From Symbioplanes lichenis (GTDB lineage: Bacteria; Actinomycetota; Actinomycetes; Mycobacteriales; Micromonosporaceae): a stretch of 64,000 nucleotides of DNA. The position numbers and the translations under genes were made by a program. A model generated the notes under the pieces. That model ran no database searches. It saw only the letters and a list, made by a program, of their open reading frames with translations, and was not told the DNA's origin. The DNA lies in assembly GCF_030709675.1 (NCBI RefSeq), contig NZ_JAUZQD010000009.1:62001-126000 (forward strand). The letters run 5' to 3'. Shown piece by piece: positions 46,088 through 54,658 of this stretch (positions are counted from its first letter, which is position 1; each line of letters starts with the position of its first letter).

Positions 46088-46645
46088 TCAGCTGCGGCCG
46101 AGGTAGCGGCCGTCGCGGGTGTCGACCTTGATCTTCTCGCCCGTGGTGATGAAGAGCGGGACCTGGACGGTCGCGCCGGTCTCGACCGTGGCGGGCTTGG
46201 TGCCGCCGGTCGAGCGGTCACCCTGCAGGCCCGGCTCGGTGTAGGTGACCTCGAGGAAGACGCTGGTCGGCAGCTCGATGTAGAGCGGCACGCCCTCGTG
46301 CGTCGCGACGGTGGCCTCGGCCTCGGGGAGCAGGTAGTTGGCGTTCTCCGCCACCGTGCCGCCGGGCACGGTGATCTGGTCGAACGTGTCCAGGTCCATG
46401 AAGACGAAGTCCTCGCCGTCCTGGTAGAGGTATTGCATCGTCCGCTTGTCGACCGTCGCCGTGTCGACCTTGGTGCCGGCGTTGAAGGTCTTGTCCACGA
46501 CCTTGCCGGAGAGGACGTTCTTCAGCGTGGTGCGCACGAACGCCCCGCCCTTGCCCGGCTTGACGTGCTGGAACTCGACGACGGCCCACAGCTCGCCGTC
46601 GAGGTTGAGCACCAGGCCGTTCTTCAGGTCGTTGGTGGAAGCCAT
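46088..46645 (-). CDS. efp: Elongation factor P
   Basis: The 185-residue three-domain protein starts MASTNDLKNGLVLNLDGELWAVVEF and has the tip loop VKPGKGGAFVRTTLKN with Lys at the tip. It rescues ribosomes stalled at polyproline. Such stretches are frequent here, notably in the 1303-residue protein at 58449-62360. It heads an efp-nusB pair. Confidence 0.97.
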   Translation of the reverse strand: MASTNDLKNGLVLNLDGELWAVVEFQHVKPGKGGAFVRTTLKNVLSGKVVDKTFNAGTKVDTATVDKRTMQYLYQDGEDFVFMDLDTFDQITVPGGTVAENANYLLPEAEATVATHEGVPLYIELPTSVFLEVTYTEPGLQGDRSTGGTKPATVETGATVQVPLFITTGEKIKVDTRDGRYLGRS

Positions 46646-46718
46646 GTCCTGCCCTGTGATTGAAGCGATACCGAATTGAGCGCTACGTGAGGTGACACGC
46701 GGAGGTGACCGACCGAGT

Positions 46719-47180
46719 TTACCGGCGCGACACGCCAGGCGACGAATCGGGGCGCTGACGTCCCGCGATGTGCCGCAGCGCGAGCAGGTAGCCGTCGACC
46801 CCCAGACCGGCGATGACGCCGGTCGCCACGGCGGAGACGACCGAGTGGTGCCGGAACTCCTCCCGCGCGTGGATGTTGGAGATGTGCACCTCGACCAGGG
46901 GCGCCCGCAGCAGCGCGCAGGCGTCGCGCACGGCGATCGAGTAGTGCGACCACGCCGCCGGGTTGAGCACCACGGCGGCCTCCTCGTCGGCGGCGGCGTG
47001 CAGCCACGCGAGCATCTCGTGCTCGGCGTCGGTCTGCCGCACCTCCACGTCGAGGCCCAGCTCGGCGCCGGTCGCCTCGCAGAGCCGCACCAGATCGGCG
47101 TAGGAGGTCAGGCCGTAGACGTCGACCTGCCGCGAGCCGAGGCGGCCGAGGTTGGGCCCGTTGAGCACGTAGACCTTCAC
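46719..47180 (-). CDS. aroQ: 3-dehydroquinate dehydratase, type II
   Basis: The 153-residue enzyme starts at GTG 47180 (KVYVLNGPNLGRLGSRQVDVYG) with the flexible catalytic loop, LNPAAWSHYSIAVRDA and EVHISNIHAREEFRHHSVVS. It dehydrates 3-dehydroquinate in the shikimate pathway. It overlaps the aroB stop by 4 bp. Confidence 0.95.
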   Translation of the reverse strand: MKVYVLNGPNLGRLGSRQVDVYGLTSYADLVRLCEATGAELGLDVEVRQTDAEHEMLAWLHAAADEEAAVVLNPAAWSHYSIAVRDACALLRAPLVEVHISNIHAREEFRHHSVVSAVATGVIAGLGVDGYLLALRHIAGRQRPDSSPGVSRR

Positions 47181-48247
47181 GCCGCCACCGCCGCGTAGGC
47201 CCGGGTCAGGAGGGAGATGTCGGCGACCGGGAGCACGTTGGGCGCGCCCAGGCCGTCGAGGACGACGAACCGCAGCGTGTCGGCGCGGGCCTTCTTGTCG
47301 ATCCGCATGGCCGGCAGCAGCTCCTCCCAGGCGTCGGCGGCATAGGAGACCGGCAGGCCGAGCCGCGACAGGACGGCCTTGTGGCGGGCGGCGGTCGCGT
47401 CGTCGAGACGCCCGGCCAGCCGCCCCAGCTCGGCCGCATAGACCAGGCCGACCGCCACGGCGTGCCCGTGCCGCCACCGGTAGCGCTCGCGCTTCTCGAT
47501 CGCGTGCCCCAGCGTGTGCCCGTAGTTGAGGATCTCGCGCAGCCCCGACTCGTGCAGGTCCTCGCCGACCACCCGCGCCTTGACCCGGATCGCCCGCTCG
47601 ACCAGCTCGCGCAGCACCGGGCTCGCCGGGTCGGCGGCGGCCGCGGGATCGCCCTCGACGAGGTCGAGGATGACCGGGTCGGCGATGAAGCCGCACTTGA
47701 CGACCTCCGCCAGCCCGGCGACCAGGTCGGCGCGGGGCAGCGTGGCCAGCGCGTCGAGGTCGCAGAGCACGCCGGCGGGCGGGTGGAAGGCCCCGACCAG
47801 GTTCTTGCCGGCGGCGATGTTCACCCCGGTCTTGCCGCCCACGGCCGCGTCGACCATGCCGAGCAGCGACGACGAGACGGGCACCCAGCGCACCCCGCGC
47901 AGCCAGCTCGCGGCGACATAACCCGCGAGGTCGGTCACCGCTCCCCCGCCCACGCCGACCACAGCATCCGTACGGGTGAAGCCCGCCGCCCCCAGCTCGT
48001 CCCAGCACCGCGCCGCGACCTCGACCGTCTTGCCGGCTTCCGCGTCGGGCACCTCGATCGGGAGCGGGCGCAGCCCGGCCTCCGCCAGCACCCCCGCCAC
48101 GGCCTCGGCCCGCTCCTTGAGGGGGGCGGCATGGAGCACCGCGACCCGCGCGGCCCCCGCCACCAGCCCGGGCAAGGACCCGAGCAGATCGCGACCCACG
48201 AGCACGTCATAGGGCCGGTCCCCGGCCACCGGGATGCGTGTCACCAC
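47177..48247 (-). CDS. aroB: 3-dehydroquinate synthase
   Basis: The 356-residue enzyme has GVGGGAVTDLAGYVAASWLRGV (NAD site), PVSSSLLGMVDAAVGGKTGVN, and the metal ligands in EILNYGHTLGHAIEK and HGHAVAVG. It makes dehydroquinate from DAHP. GTG 48247 or the adjacent GTG 48244 is the start. Between aroB and aroK lies a plus-strand gene, so aroB-aroQ need their own promoter in the 68-bp divergent gap. Confidence 0.95.
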   Translation of the reverse strand: MVTRIPVAGDRPYDVLVGRDLLGSLPGLVAGAARVAVLHAAPLKERAEAVAGVLAEAGLRPLPIEVPDAEAGKTVEVAARCWDELGAAGFTRTDAVVGVGGGAVTDLAGYVAASWLRGVRWVPVSSSLLGMVDAAVGGKTGVNIAAGKNLVGAFHPPAGVLCDLDALATLPRADLVAGLAEVVKCGFIADPVILDLVEGDPAAAADPASPVLRELVERAIRVKARVVGEDLHESGLREILNYGHTLGHAIEKRERYRWRHGHAVAVGLVYAAELGRLAGRLDDATAARHKAVLSRLGLPVSYAADAWEELLPAMRIDKKARADTLRFVVLDGLGAPNVLPVADISLLTRAYAAVAA

Positions 48248-48273
48248 GGGCCTGATCCTAGTCCTGCGGAAAT

Positions 48274-48305
48274 GGGGTTATAGACAGCTAACCCCAGACG
48301 GGTTA
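48274..48305. promoter_or_regulatory. Candidate operator in the aroB / RHH-ClpN gap
   Basis: GGGGTTA (48274-48280) and TAACCCC (48289-48295) form a perfect 7-bp inverted repeat with an 8-bp spacer, and a third half-site CGGGTTA lies at 48299-48305. This cluster is 10 bp before the RHH-ClpN gene and 27 bp from aroB. Ribbon-helix-helix proteins usually bind such short repeated half-sites, so autoregulation is plausible. Confidence 0.6.
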
Positions 48306-48315
48306 CACCTGACGC

Positions 48316-49023
48316 ATGCCCAAAATCAACGTGTACCTGCCCGACGACCTGGCCGACGCCGTCCGCGACGCCCAGGTGCCGGTGTCGGCCATCTGCCAGC
48401 GCGCGCTGGAGCAGGCCGTGCGCCGCATCACCACGATCCGCCGCACGGTCCTCGACGAGCTCGACCCCGCCGCCCTGGCCGGGCAGCTGCCACACTTCAC
48501 CGCCCGCGCCGTGACGGTCCTGAGCCTCGCGGTCAACCGGGCCCGCGCGGCCGGCGCCGAGACTGTCACCACCGGTCACCTGCTGGGCGGCATGCTCGCC
48601 GAGGGCGCCAACCTGGGCCTGCAGATCCTGCACACCCTCGACATCGATCCGGTGGCCCTCGACGAGCCGGACGCGGCGGAGCCCGGCCCCGGCGGCGGCG
48701 GTCTGCGGTTCAGCACGGCGGCGGCCAACGCGGTGGAGCTGGCCGTCACCGAGGCGACCGGGCTCGGCCACAACTACGTCGGGTGCGAGCACCTGCTGAT
48801 CGGGTTGAGCGCCGAGCCCGACGGCGGGGCGGGACGCTTGCTGCGCGATCGCGGAGCCGACGGCCGCGCGACCCGCCGGGCGGTGGCCGCCGTGCTGACC
48901 GGGTACGCCCGGGGCCGCGACGCCACGGCCACCGCCGACGTGCCTCAGGTGCTGGCGGCCGTACGCGCGGAGTTGTCGCCTTTGATCCGGCGCATCGAGG
49001 CCCTGGAGCAGCGCGTCAGCTGA
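48316..49023 (+). CDS. Ribbon-helix-helix / Clp N-domain fusion protein
   Basis: The 235-residue protein begins MPKINVYLPDDLADAVRD with PVSAICQRALEQAVRR, a ribbon-helix-helix DNA-binding fold in residues 1-37. Residues about 60-200 look like a Clp N-terminal double repeat: TTGHLLGGMLAEGANLGLQIL, then GHNYVGCEHLLIGLSAEPDGGAGRLLRD. No AAA module follows. It may link a DNA-bound regulator to ClpC-type proteolysis. It sits opposite to the aro operon, between aroK and aroB, and its end overlaps aroK by 8 bp. No ribosome-binding site is obvious. Confidence 0.8.
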   Translation: MPKINVYLPDDLADAVRDAQVPVSAICQRALEQAVRRITTIRRTVLDELDPAALAGQLPHFTARAVTVLSLAVNRARAAGAETVTTGHLLGGMLAEGANLGLQILHTLDIDPVALDEPDAAEPGPGGGGLRFSTAAANAVELAVTEATGLGHNYVGCEHLLIGLSAEPDGGAGRLLRDRGADGRATRRAVAAVLTGYARGRDATATADVPQVLAAVRAELSPLIRRIEALEQRVS

Positions 49024-49516
49024 GCAGGCCGGCGATCTCGGTGGCCAGGTCGGCGGGCTCGCGGGCGTCGGTCTTGACCGTGTGCGTGGCGACCGACTCG
49101 TACAGGGGGCGGCGCTCGTCCATGAGGAACTTGAGCGTCGCCCGCGGGTTGACCGACAGCAACGGCCGGCCCGCGCCGAGGCCGACCCGCTTGACGGCGT
49201 CCGGCAGCTCCACGGACAGGAAGATCACCTTGTGCGGGCGCAGCAGGTCTCGCGTACCCGGATCGAGAATGGCGCCCCCGCCCAGCGCGAGCACGCCGCC
49301 GAAGGTCTCCAGCGCGCCGGCGACCGTGGTCTTCTCCAGCGCGCGGAAGGCGACCTCGCCCTCGTCGATGAAGATGTCGGGGATCGGCTTGCCGGCCGCC
49401 GCCTCGATCAGGTGATCGGTGTCGGCGAAGTCCACGCCCAGCAGTGCGGCCACCGCCTGACCGACCGTGGTCTTGCCGGCGCCGGGCGGGCCCACCACCA
49501 CCGCGACGGGCGCCAT
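49016..49516 (-). CDS. aroK: Shikimate kinase
   Basis: The 166-residue kinase has the P-loop VGPPGAGKTTVGQ (about 8-20), DFADTDHLIE, GEVAFRALE and the shikimate-binding VLALGGGAIL. Its ATG shares one base with the aroC stop. It phosphorylates shikimate. Confidence 0.95.
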   Translation of the reverse strand: MAPVAVVVGPPGAGKTTVGQAVAALLGVDFADTDHLIEAAAGKPIPDIFIDEGEVAFRALEKTTVAGALETFGGVLALGGGAILDPGTRDLLRPHKVIFLSVELPDAVKRVGLGAGRPLLSVNPRATLKFLMDERRPLYESVATHTVKTDAREPADLATEIAGLLS

Positions 49517-50694
49517 CAGCGGATCAGCAGACTGTCGAGGTAACCGGCCAGGTTGCGCTGGATCTCCGCGACCGAGTCGCCGCCGAACTTCTCCGTGGCC
49601 GCCTCGGCCAGCACCAGCGCGACCATCGCCTCGGCGACCACGCCGCCGGCGGCCACGGCCGTGATGTCCGAGCGCTGGTTGATCGCGGTGGTCGCCTCGC
49701 CCGTCACGACGTCCACGGTCTGCAACGCCCGGTTGAGCGACGAGATGGGCTTGAGTGCGGCGCGTACCCGCAGATTCTGACCGTTCGTGATGCCGCCCTC
49801 GAGGCCACCGGCACGGTCCGTGATGCGCTTGACGCCCTCGGGGGTCGGCACGATCTCGTCATGGGCGACCGAGCCGCGCGACCGGGCCTGCGTGAAGCCG
49901 TCGCCGATCTCGACGCCCTTGACCGACTGGATGGACATCAGCGCGGTGGCCAGGCGGGCGTCCAGCTTGCGGTCCCACTGCACATGAGACCCCAGGCCCG
50001 GGGGTACGTGCCACGCGAGCACCTCGACGATGCCGCCGAGCGTGTCGGCGTCCTTCTTCGCGGCGTCGACCTCCGCCACCATGCGCGCGCTGGCCTCCGG
50101 GTCGAGACAGCGCAACGGGTCGGCGTCGATGCGCTCGGCGTCCTCGGGCGTGGGGATCAGCCCCGCCTTCGCCGCCACGGAACCCAGCTCGATGACGTGC
50201 GACACGACGTCGATGCCGAGCGCCTGCTTGATGAGCGCCTTGGCGACCACCCCGACGGCCACGCGCGCCGCGGTCTCCCGGGCACTCGCGCGCTCGAGGA
50301 TCGGGCGGGCGTCGGTGTGCCCGTACTTCTGCATGCCGGCCAGGTCGGCGTGCCCCGGCCGGGGCCGGGTGAGCGGCGCGTTGCGGGCCTGCGCGGCCAG
50401 CTCGTCGGGGTCGACCGGGTCGGCGGCCATCACCGTGCGCCACTTCGGCCACTCCGAGTTGCCGATGCGGATCGCGACGGGGCTGCCCAGCGTGACGCCG
50501 TGCCGGATGCCGCCGATGATCTCGATCTCGTCCTGCTCGAACTTCATCCGGGCGCCGCGGCCGTAGCCGAGACGGCGGCGCGCGAGATCGCGGCCGATGT
50601 CCTCGCTCGTCACCCGCACACCGGCGGGCACGCCCTCCAGCAGGGCGACGAGCGCCGGTCCGTGAGATTCCCCTGCGGTAAGCCAGCGCAACAC
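49516..50694 (-). CDS. aroC: Chorismate synthase
   Basis: The 392-residue flavoenzyme starts at GTG 50694 (LRWLTAGESHGPALVALLEG) and has RRRLGYGRGARMKFEQDE, RPRPGHADLAGMQKYG and SARETAARVAVG. It forms chorismate from EPSP. It lies about 170 bp downstream of aroE, a gap filled with repeats. Confidence 0.96.
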   Translation of the reverse strand: MLRWLTAGESHGPALVALLEGVPAGVRVTSEDIGRDLARRRLGYGRGARMKFEQDEIEIIGGIRHGVTLGSPVAIRIGNSEWPKWRTVMAADPVDPDELAAQARNAPLTRPRPGHADLAGMQKYGHTDARPILERASARETAARVAVGVVAKALIKQALGIDVVSHVIELGSVAAKAGLIPTPEDAERIDADPLRCLDPEASARMVAEVDAAKKDADTLGGIVEVLAWHVPPGLGSHVQWDRKLDARLATALMSIQSVKGVEIGDGFTQARSRGSVAHDEIVPTPEGVKRITDRAGGLEGGITNGQNLRVRAALKPISSLNRALQTVDVVTGEATTAINQRSDITAVAAGGVVAEAMVALVLAEAATEKFGGDSVAEIQRNLAGYLDSLLIR

Positions 50695-50751
50695 GAGGCA
50701 AAGTGTGTCACGGTCTCGTCACCGCCCGCCGGGCGGCCGGGGCCGTCCCGA

Positions 50752-50885
50752 TCAGCGGACGCCTGCCGCCGCTTCCCCGCGCCGGTTTTCACGCGGCCAC
50801 TTTCCGCGCTGCCGCCTTTCGCGCCGCTTCCCCGCGCCGCTTTCCCGCGCCGCCGCTTTCCGCCTCAGCGGACGCTGGCCGCCGC
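50752..50885. repeat. Degenerate repeats at the aroE 3' end
   Basis: The aroE terminal sequence (plus-strand TCAGCGGACGC at 50865-50875, holding its stop codon) recurs at 50752-50762; over 21 bp the copies match at 19 positions. Between them CGCCGCTTCCCCGCGCCG occurs identically at 50767-50784 and 50822-50839. This suggests a diverged unit of about 55 bp. Confidence 0.65.
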
Positions 50886-51695
50886 GGCCAGGGCCTCGCG
50901 CATCGCCCGCTCGGGTGCGGGAACCACGCCGGTGAACTGCTCGAACTGCCCGAGCGCCTGGGCCAGGAGCAGATCAAGACCGGACACCACGGGTACGCCC
51001 TGAGCGGCGGCCGCGGCGGCGAGCGGCGTCGGCCACGGATCGTAGATCGCGTCGAACAGCACCGTGCTCGGCTTCCACGCGATCCGCGGCGCCAGCGTGT
51101 CCGCCGCACCCTTGGGCACCGTGGAGATCACCGCGTCGGCCGTGCAGTGCTCCGCCGCGTCCGGCCACTTCGCGCCGGTCAGGGCCACCCCGAACGCCGC
51201 GGCCACGGGAGCGAGCTCCGCCCGAGCCTCGGGGCGGCGGGTGACGAGAGTGACCTGGGCGGCGCCCAGCTGCGCGGCGGCGGCCACGGCGGCGCGCGCT
51301 GTGCCGCCCCCGCCCAGCACGGTGACATGCGGGCGGTCGGGCAGGCCGGCGTCACGCAGGACCCGGACCATGCCCGGGACGTCGGTGTTGTCGGCGAACC
51401 AGGTGCCGTCGTCCCGGCGTACCAGAGTGTTGGCCGCACCCGTCGCGACCGCGACCGCCGACGCCTCCTGGGCCAGCGCCAGGCCCGCTTCCTTGAGCGG
51501 CATGGTCAGCGAGAGGCCGGCCCATTCCGGGCCGAGCCCCGCGACCAGCGCGGGCAGCTCCGACTCGGCGCACTCGAAGGCCGTGTAGGACCAGTCGAGC
51601 AGGCCGGCCGCCGCGAATCCGGCGGCGTGGACGACGGGCGACAGCGAATGCCCGATCGGCTTGCCGCACACGGCGGCCCGATGCTTGACGGTCAC
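50865..51695 (-). CDS. aroE: Shikimate dehydrogenase
   Basis: The 276-residue enzyme has the shikimate site KPIGHSLSPVVHAAGF, LSLTMPLKE with the catalytic Lys, NTLVRRDDGTWFADNTDVPG and the NADP loop VLGGGGTARAAVAAA. It reduces 3-dehydroshikimate. It lies 16 bp downstream of the first mltG copy in the same direction. Confidence 0.94.
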   Translation of the reverse strand: MTVKHRAAVCGKPIGHSLSPVVHAAGFAAAGLLDWSYTAFECAESELPALVAGLGPEWAGLSLTMPLKEAGLALAQEASAVAVATGAANTLVRRDDGTWFADNTDVPGMVRVLRDAGLPDRPHVTVLGGGGTARAAVAAAAQLGAAQVTLVTRRPEARAELAPVAAAFGVALTGAKWPDAAEHCTADAVISTVPKGAADTLAPRIAWKPSTVLFDAIYDPWPTPLAAAAAAQGVPVVSGLDLLLAQALGQFEQFTGVVPAPERAMREALAAAASVR

Positions 51696-51711
51696 GACGA
51701 CAGCGTAGTGG

Positions 51712-52881
51712 TCAGCACAGGGGGACGCCGTTGGCGCAGGCCTTCTGGATGTTCGCGTCGTGCTGGGCGTTGGTGACCGCGAAGGCCGACACCTTGGTCT
51801 TCGGGTCGACCAGCACGAAGAACAGCCAGTCGCCCGGCGTCGGGTTGACCGCCGCCTCCAGCGCCTGCTGGCCCGGGTTGTTGATCGGGCCGAGCGGCAG
51901 GCCGACCTTGAGCTCCGTGGTGTACGGGTTCTTCGGGTCCTCGAGCTCCGCCGTGGTCATCTTGCCCGAGTGCTTGGCGCCCTTGCTGTTCAGCGTGAGC
52001 CAGTAGTTCGTGGTCACGTCGAACTGCAACGGCATCTTCTTCACGTACGCCCGGTTGATCGCGACCCGGGCGATCTTGGCCATGTCCCCGGGGACGCCCG
52101 CCTCGGCCTGCGCCAGCGACGCGATGATCAGTGCCTCGTACGGCGAGATCGACATCTTCTGCTCGGCGGTGTCCACGACGCCCAGCTCGGTCGTCGTCTC
52201 GACGAACTTGCTCACCATCGTGGACAGGATCTCCGTGGCGGTGGCCTTCGGCGGGAACTCGTACGTGTCCGGGAAGAGGAAACCCTCGGCCGTGCCGGAC
52301 ACCTTCTTGCCGTCGCGCCGGGTGAACCACGCGTCGGGGACGCCGAGCGCCTTGGGGTCCTTCGCCGCCGTCTGGAAGTCCTTGACCGGAATGCCGGTCT
52401 TCTTGGACAGGGCGTCGTAGACCTGCAGCGTCGTCCAGCCCTCGTTGATCGTGACGCCGTTGACCACCCGGGCCTTGGGGTCGAGCAGCAGGGCGACGGC
52501 GCTGTCGGCCGACATCTGCTTCTTCAGGTTGTACGTGCCCGGCTGGATGTTCTTGCCCCGCGGGTTCGCCTCCGCGGCGTCGATGAAGGCCGCCGTGCTC
52601 TTCACCACGTCCGCCTCGACCAGGGTGTTGCCGATCTCGGTGATCGACCCCTCCTTGACCACGACCTGGACGGCGTCGGCGCCCGACCCGTCGTAGTCCG
52701 CGGCGGTGAAGAAGCCACGGACCTTCTCGTAGCCCAGGTAGCCGCCGACACCCAGCACGCCGAGCAGCACGAAGGCCAGCAGGAAGGCGATCGCCGTCCG
52801 GCCGCCGCCCCGGCGCCGGTGCCGGGGCTTCGTCTTGTCGGCCTGATCGTCGTCGAACGCCAGATCCAGCTCGTCGATCAT
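51712..52881 (-). CDS. mltG: Endolytic murein transglycosylase MltG, copy 1
   Basis: The 389-residue single-pass membrane protein has a basic cytoplasmic N-terminus (RHRRRGGGRT), one helix at about 31-52, a LysM-like region (VVKEGSITEIGNTL) and the YceG catalytic domain. The domain includes EGFLFPDTYEFPP, SLAQAEAGVPGD and LGPINNPGQQALEAAVNP. It cuts nascent glycan strands. In the loop aligned with the E. coli S-(I/V)-V-E-K-E motif the first acid is Gln and the second Glu is kept. It is a close paralogue of the gene at 53000-54181. Confidence 0.9.
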   Translation of the reverse strand: MIDELDLAFDDDQADKTKPRHRRRGGGRTAIAFLLAFVLLGVLGVGGYLGYEKVRGFFTAADYDGSGADAVQVVVKEGSITEIGNTLVEADVVKSTAAFIDAAEANPRGKNIQPGTYNLKKQMSADSAVALLLDPKARVVNGVTINEGWTTLQVYDALSKKTGIPVKDFQTAAKDPKALGVPDAWFTRRDGKKVSGTAEGFLFPDTYEFPPKATATEILSTMVSKFVETTTELGVVDTAEQKMSISPYEALIIASLAQAEAGVPGDMAKIARVAINRAYVKKMPLQFDVTTNYWLTLNSKGAKHSGKMTTAELEDPKNPYTTELKVGLPLGPINNPGQQALEAAVNPTPGDWLFFVLVDPKTKVSAFAVTNAQHDANIQKACANGVPLC

Positions 52882-52963
52882 CTCGTCTGCCTCCGCCTGG
52901 TCCGTCTGACGCGGGCTTCAGCCGAACAGAGTACGTTCCGCCGGCGCCGATCGGCACCCCTTC

Positions 52964-52991
52964 GCGGCCGTGGAAACGTTCCCACGGCCGC
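52964..52991 (-). terminator. Hairpin between the two mltG copies
   Basis: GCGGCCGTGG (52964-52973) pairs perfectly with CCACGGCCGC (52982-52991) around an 8-nt loop. It lies 8 bp after the stop codon of the upstream mltG copy, so the second copy may need its own promoter in the remaining 80 bp. Confidence 0.75.
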
Positions 52992-52999
52992 CGCGGGAG

Positions 53000-54181
53000 T
53001 CAGAGGATGCCGGCCGCCTTGGCCTTCTCGATGTTCCGGTTGTGCTCCGCGAGCGTCGCGGCGAAGGCCGAGTGGCCCTGCTTGTCGATCGCCACGAAGT
53101 AGATCCAGTCGCCCTTCGGCGGCTCGAGCGCGCCCTCGAGCGCCGCCTTGCCCGGGTTGTTGATCGGGGTCGGCGTGAGCCCCTCCTTGCCGTGCAGGCG
53201 GTAGGGGTTCTTCTCGCTGCGCAGCTCGGCGGTCGTCATGTCCTTCGACGGCTTCGTCTTCTTGCCGGTGAGCTGGTAGTAGTAGTTGATGCCGACGTCG
53301 TACTCGAGGCACTTGCAGGCGAGCTCGGGCGACCCGACGTAAAGGCGGTTGTAGGCGGCGCGGGCCACCTTGCCCAGATCGTCCTTGTTGCCGGCCTCGG
53401 CCTGGGCCAGGGAGGCGACGGTCAGCACCTCGTACGGGCTGATCTTGCGGTCTTGCTCGGCCTTCTGCACGAAGCCGATCTCGTCCGTGACCTGCAGGAA
53501 GTGCTGGATCATGATGCCGAGATACTCCTCGGCGGTGCCCTTGGGCGGGAACTCGTAGGTCTCGGGGAAGAGGAAGCCCTCGATCGACTTCGTGACCTTC
53601 TGCCCGTCCGTGCGGTTGAACCAGAAGTCCGGCACCCCGAGCCCGACCGGGTCCTTGGCCGCCTTCTTGAAGTCGGCGACGGGCACGCCCGTCTTCTTGG
53701 ACAGCTCGGCGAACACCTGGTTCGCGTACATGCCCTCCCGGATCGTCACGCCGTTGACCACGCGCGACTTGCCGTTGAGCAGCATCGCGACGGCGCTCTC
53801 GGCCGACATCTGCTTCTTCAGCTTGTAGGTGCCGGGCTGGATCGAGCTGCCCTTGGGGTTGGCCTCCGCGGCGTCGATGAAGGCGGCTGTGGACTTCACC
53901 ACATCGACCTCGACCAGGGTGTTGCCGATCTCGGTGATCGACCCCTCCTTGATCGCGACCGTGACGTCGCCGGTGCCGGGGCCGTCGTAGTCGGCCGCGG
54001 TGAAGAAGCCGCGCACCTTCTCGTAGCCCAGATAGCCACCGAGCCCGAGCACGCCGAGCAGCGCGAAGACCATGACGAACGCGATCGCCGTCTTGCCCGC
54101 GCCGCTGCGTTTTCTCCGGTGCCGCGATTTGGTCTTGTCGACGCCCTGGTCGTCGAACGCCTGGTCCAGCTCGTCGATCAT
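53000..54181 (-). CDS. mltG: Endolytic murein transglycosylase MltG, copy 2
   Basis: The 393-residue paralogue shares long identical runs with copy 1, for example GYLGYEKVRGFFTAADYDG and KEGSITEIGNTLVE, with the same order of tail, helix (about 33-54) and YceG domain (EGFLFPETYEFPPKG, SLAQAEAGNKDD, TPTPINNPGKAALEG). It keeps the more canonical TPINNPG motif and has an extra Cys pair (LACKCLE) absent from copy 1. It is coupled to ruvX by a 4-bp overlap, the conserved actinobacterial position, so this is probably the ancestral copy. Confidence 0.92.
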   Translation of the reverse strand: MIDELDQAFDDQGVDKTKSRHRRKRSGAGKTAIAFVMVFALLGVLGLGGYLGYEKVRGFFTAADYDGPGTGDVTVAIKEGSITEIGNTLVEVDVVKSTAAFIDAAEANPKGSSIQPGTYKLKKQMSAESAVAMLLNGKSRVVNGVTIREGMYANQVFAELSKKTGVPVADFKKAAKDPVGLGVPDFWFNRTDGQKVTKSIEGFLFPETYEFPPKGTAEEYLGIMIQHFLQVTDEIGFVQKAEQDRKISPYEVLTVASLAQAEAGNKDDLGKVARAAYNRLYVGSPELACKCLEYDVGINYYYQLTGKKTKPSKDMTTAELRSEKNPYRLHGKEGLTPTPINNPGKAALEGALEPPKGDWIYFVAIDKQGHSAFAATLAEHNRNIEKAKAAGIL

Positions 54182-54639
54182 CCTGTCCGCCTCCGCTGTG
54201 CGTCCAGCCAGCTCTGCAGGATCTCGACCGCGGCCGCCTGGTCGACGACCGCCCGCTGCCGCTTCCCGCGCACGCCCCGCTCGGCGAGCCTGCGGGACGC
54301 GACCACGGTCGACATCCTCTCGTCCGTCAGCACGACGGGGACGGGCCCGACCGCCCGTGCCAGCCGATCAGCGTACGCACGAATGTCGATCGCGGCATCC
54401 CCCTCGCGCCCGTTGAGGCGCACCGGGAGACCCACGACGATCTGCACCGCCTCGTGCTCCCCCACGAGACGAACGAGCTCGGCTATGTCGCCGGGGACGG
54501 CGTCGGGCGCCGCCCCCATGTCACGGGGCACCGTGACCAGGGGGGTGGCCAGGATCCCGTCAGGGTCACTCATTGCGACCCCGACGCGCACCTTACCGAC
54601 ATCGACGCCCAGTCGCCTACCCCGCGTGGGCGCGCTCAT
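54178..54639 (-). CDS. ruvX: RuvX/YqgF Holliday junction resolvase-like nuclease
   Basis: The 153-residue RNase H-fold protein starts at ATG 54639 (GAGGAGGAGGGG upstream) and has LGVDVGKVRVGVAMSDPDG, VGLPVRLNGREG, LTDERMSTVVASRRL and VDQAAAVEILQSWL, covering the catalytic acids. It is linked to rRNA processing and junction resolution in other bacteria. It lies 19 bp downstream of alaS. Confidence 0.93.
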   Translation of the reverse strand: MSAPTRGRRLGVDVGKVRVGVAMSDPDGILATPLVTVPRDMGAAPDAVPGDIAELVRLVGEHEAVQIVVGLPVRLNGREGDAAIDIRAYADRLARAVGPVPVVLTDERMSTVVASRRLAERGVRGKRQRAVVDQAAAVEILQSWLDAQRRRTG

Positions 54640-54658
54640 CGGACCACCCCTCCTCCTC

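Noticed and set aside
48316..49023. Toxin-antitoxin pair based on the RHH domain
   Set aside because: There is no adjacent small toxin gene; neighbours are aroB and aroK. The Clp N-domain makes a regulator more likely.
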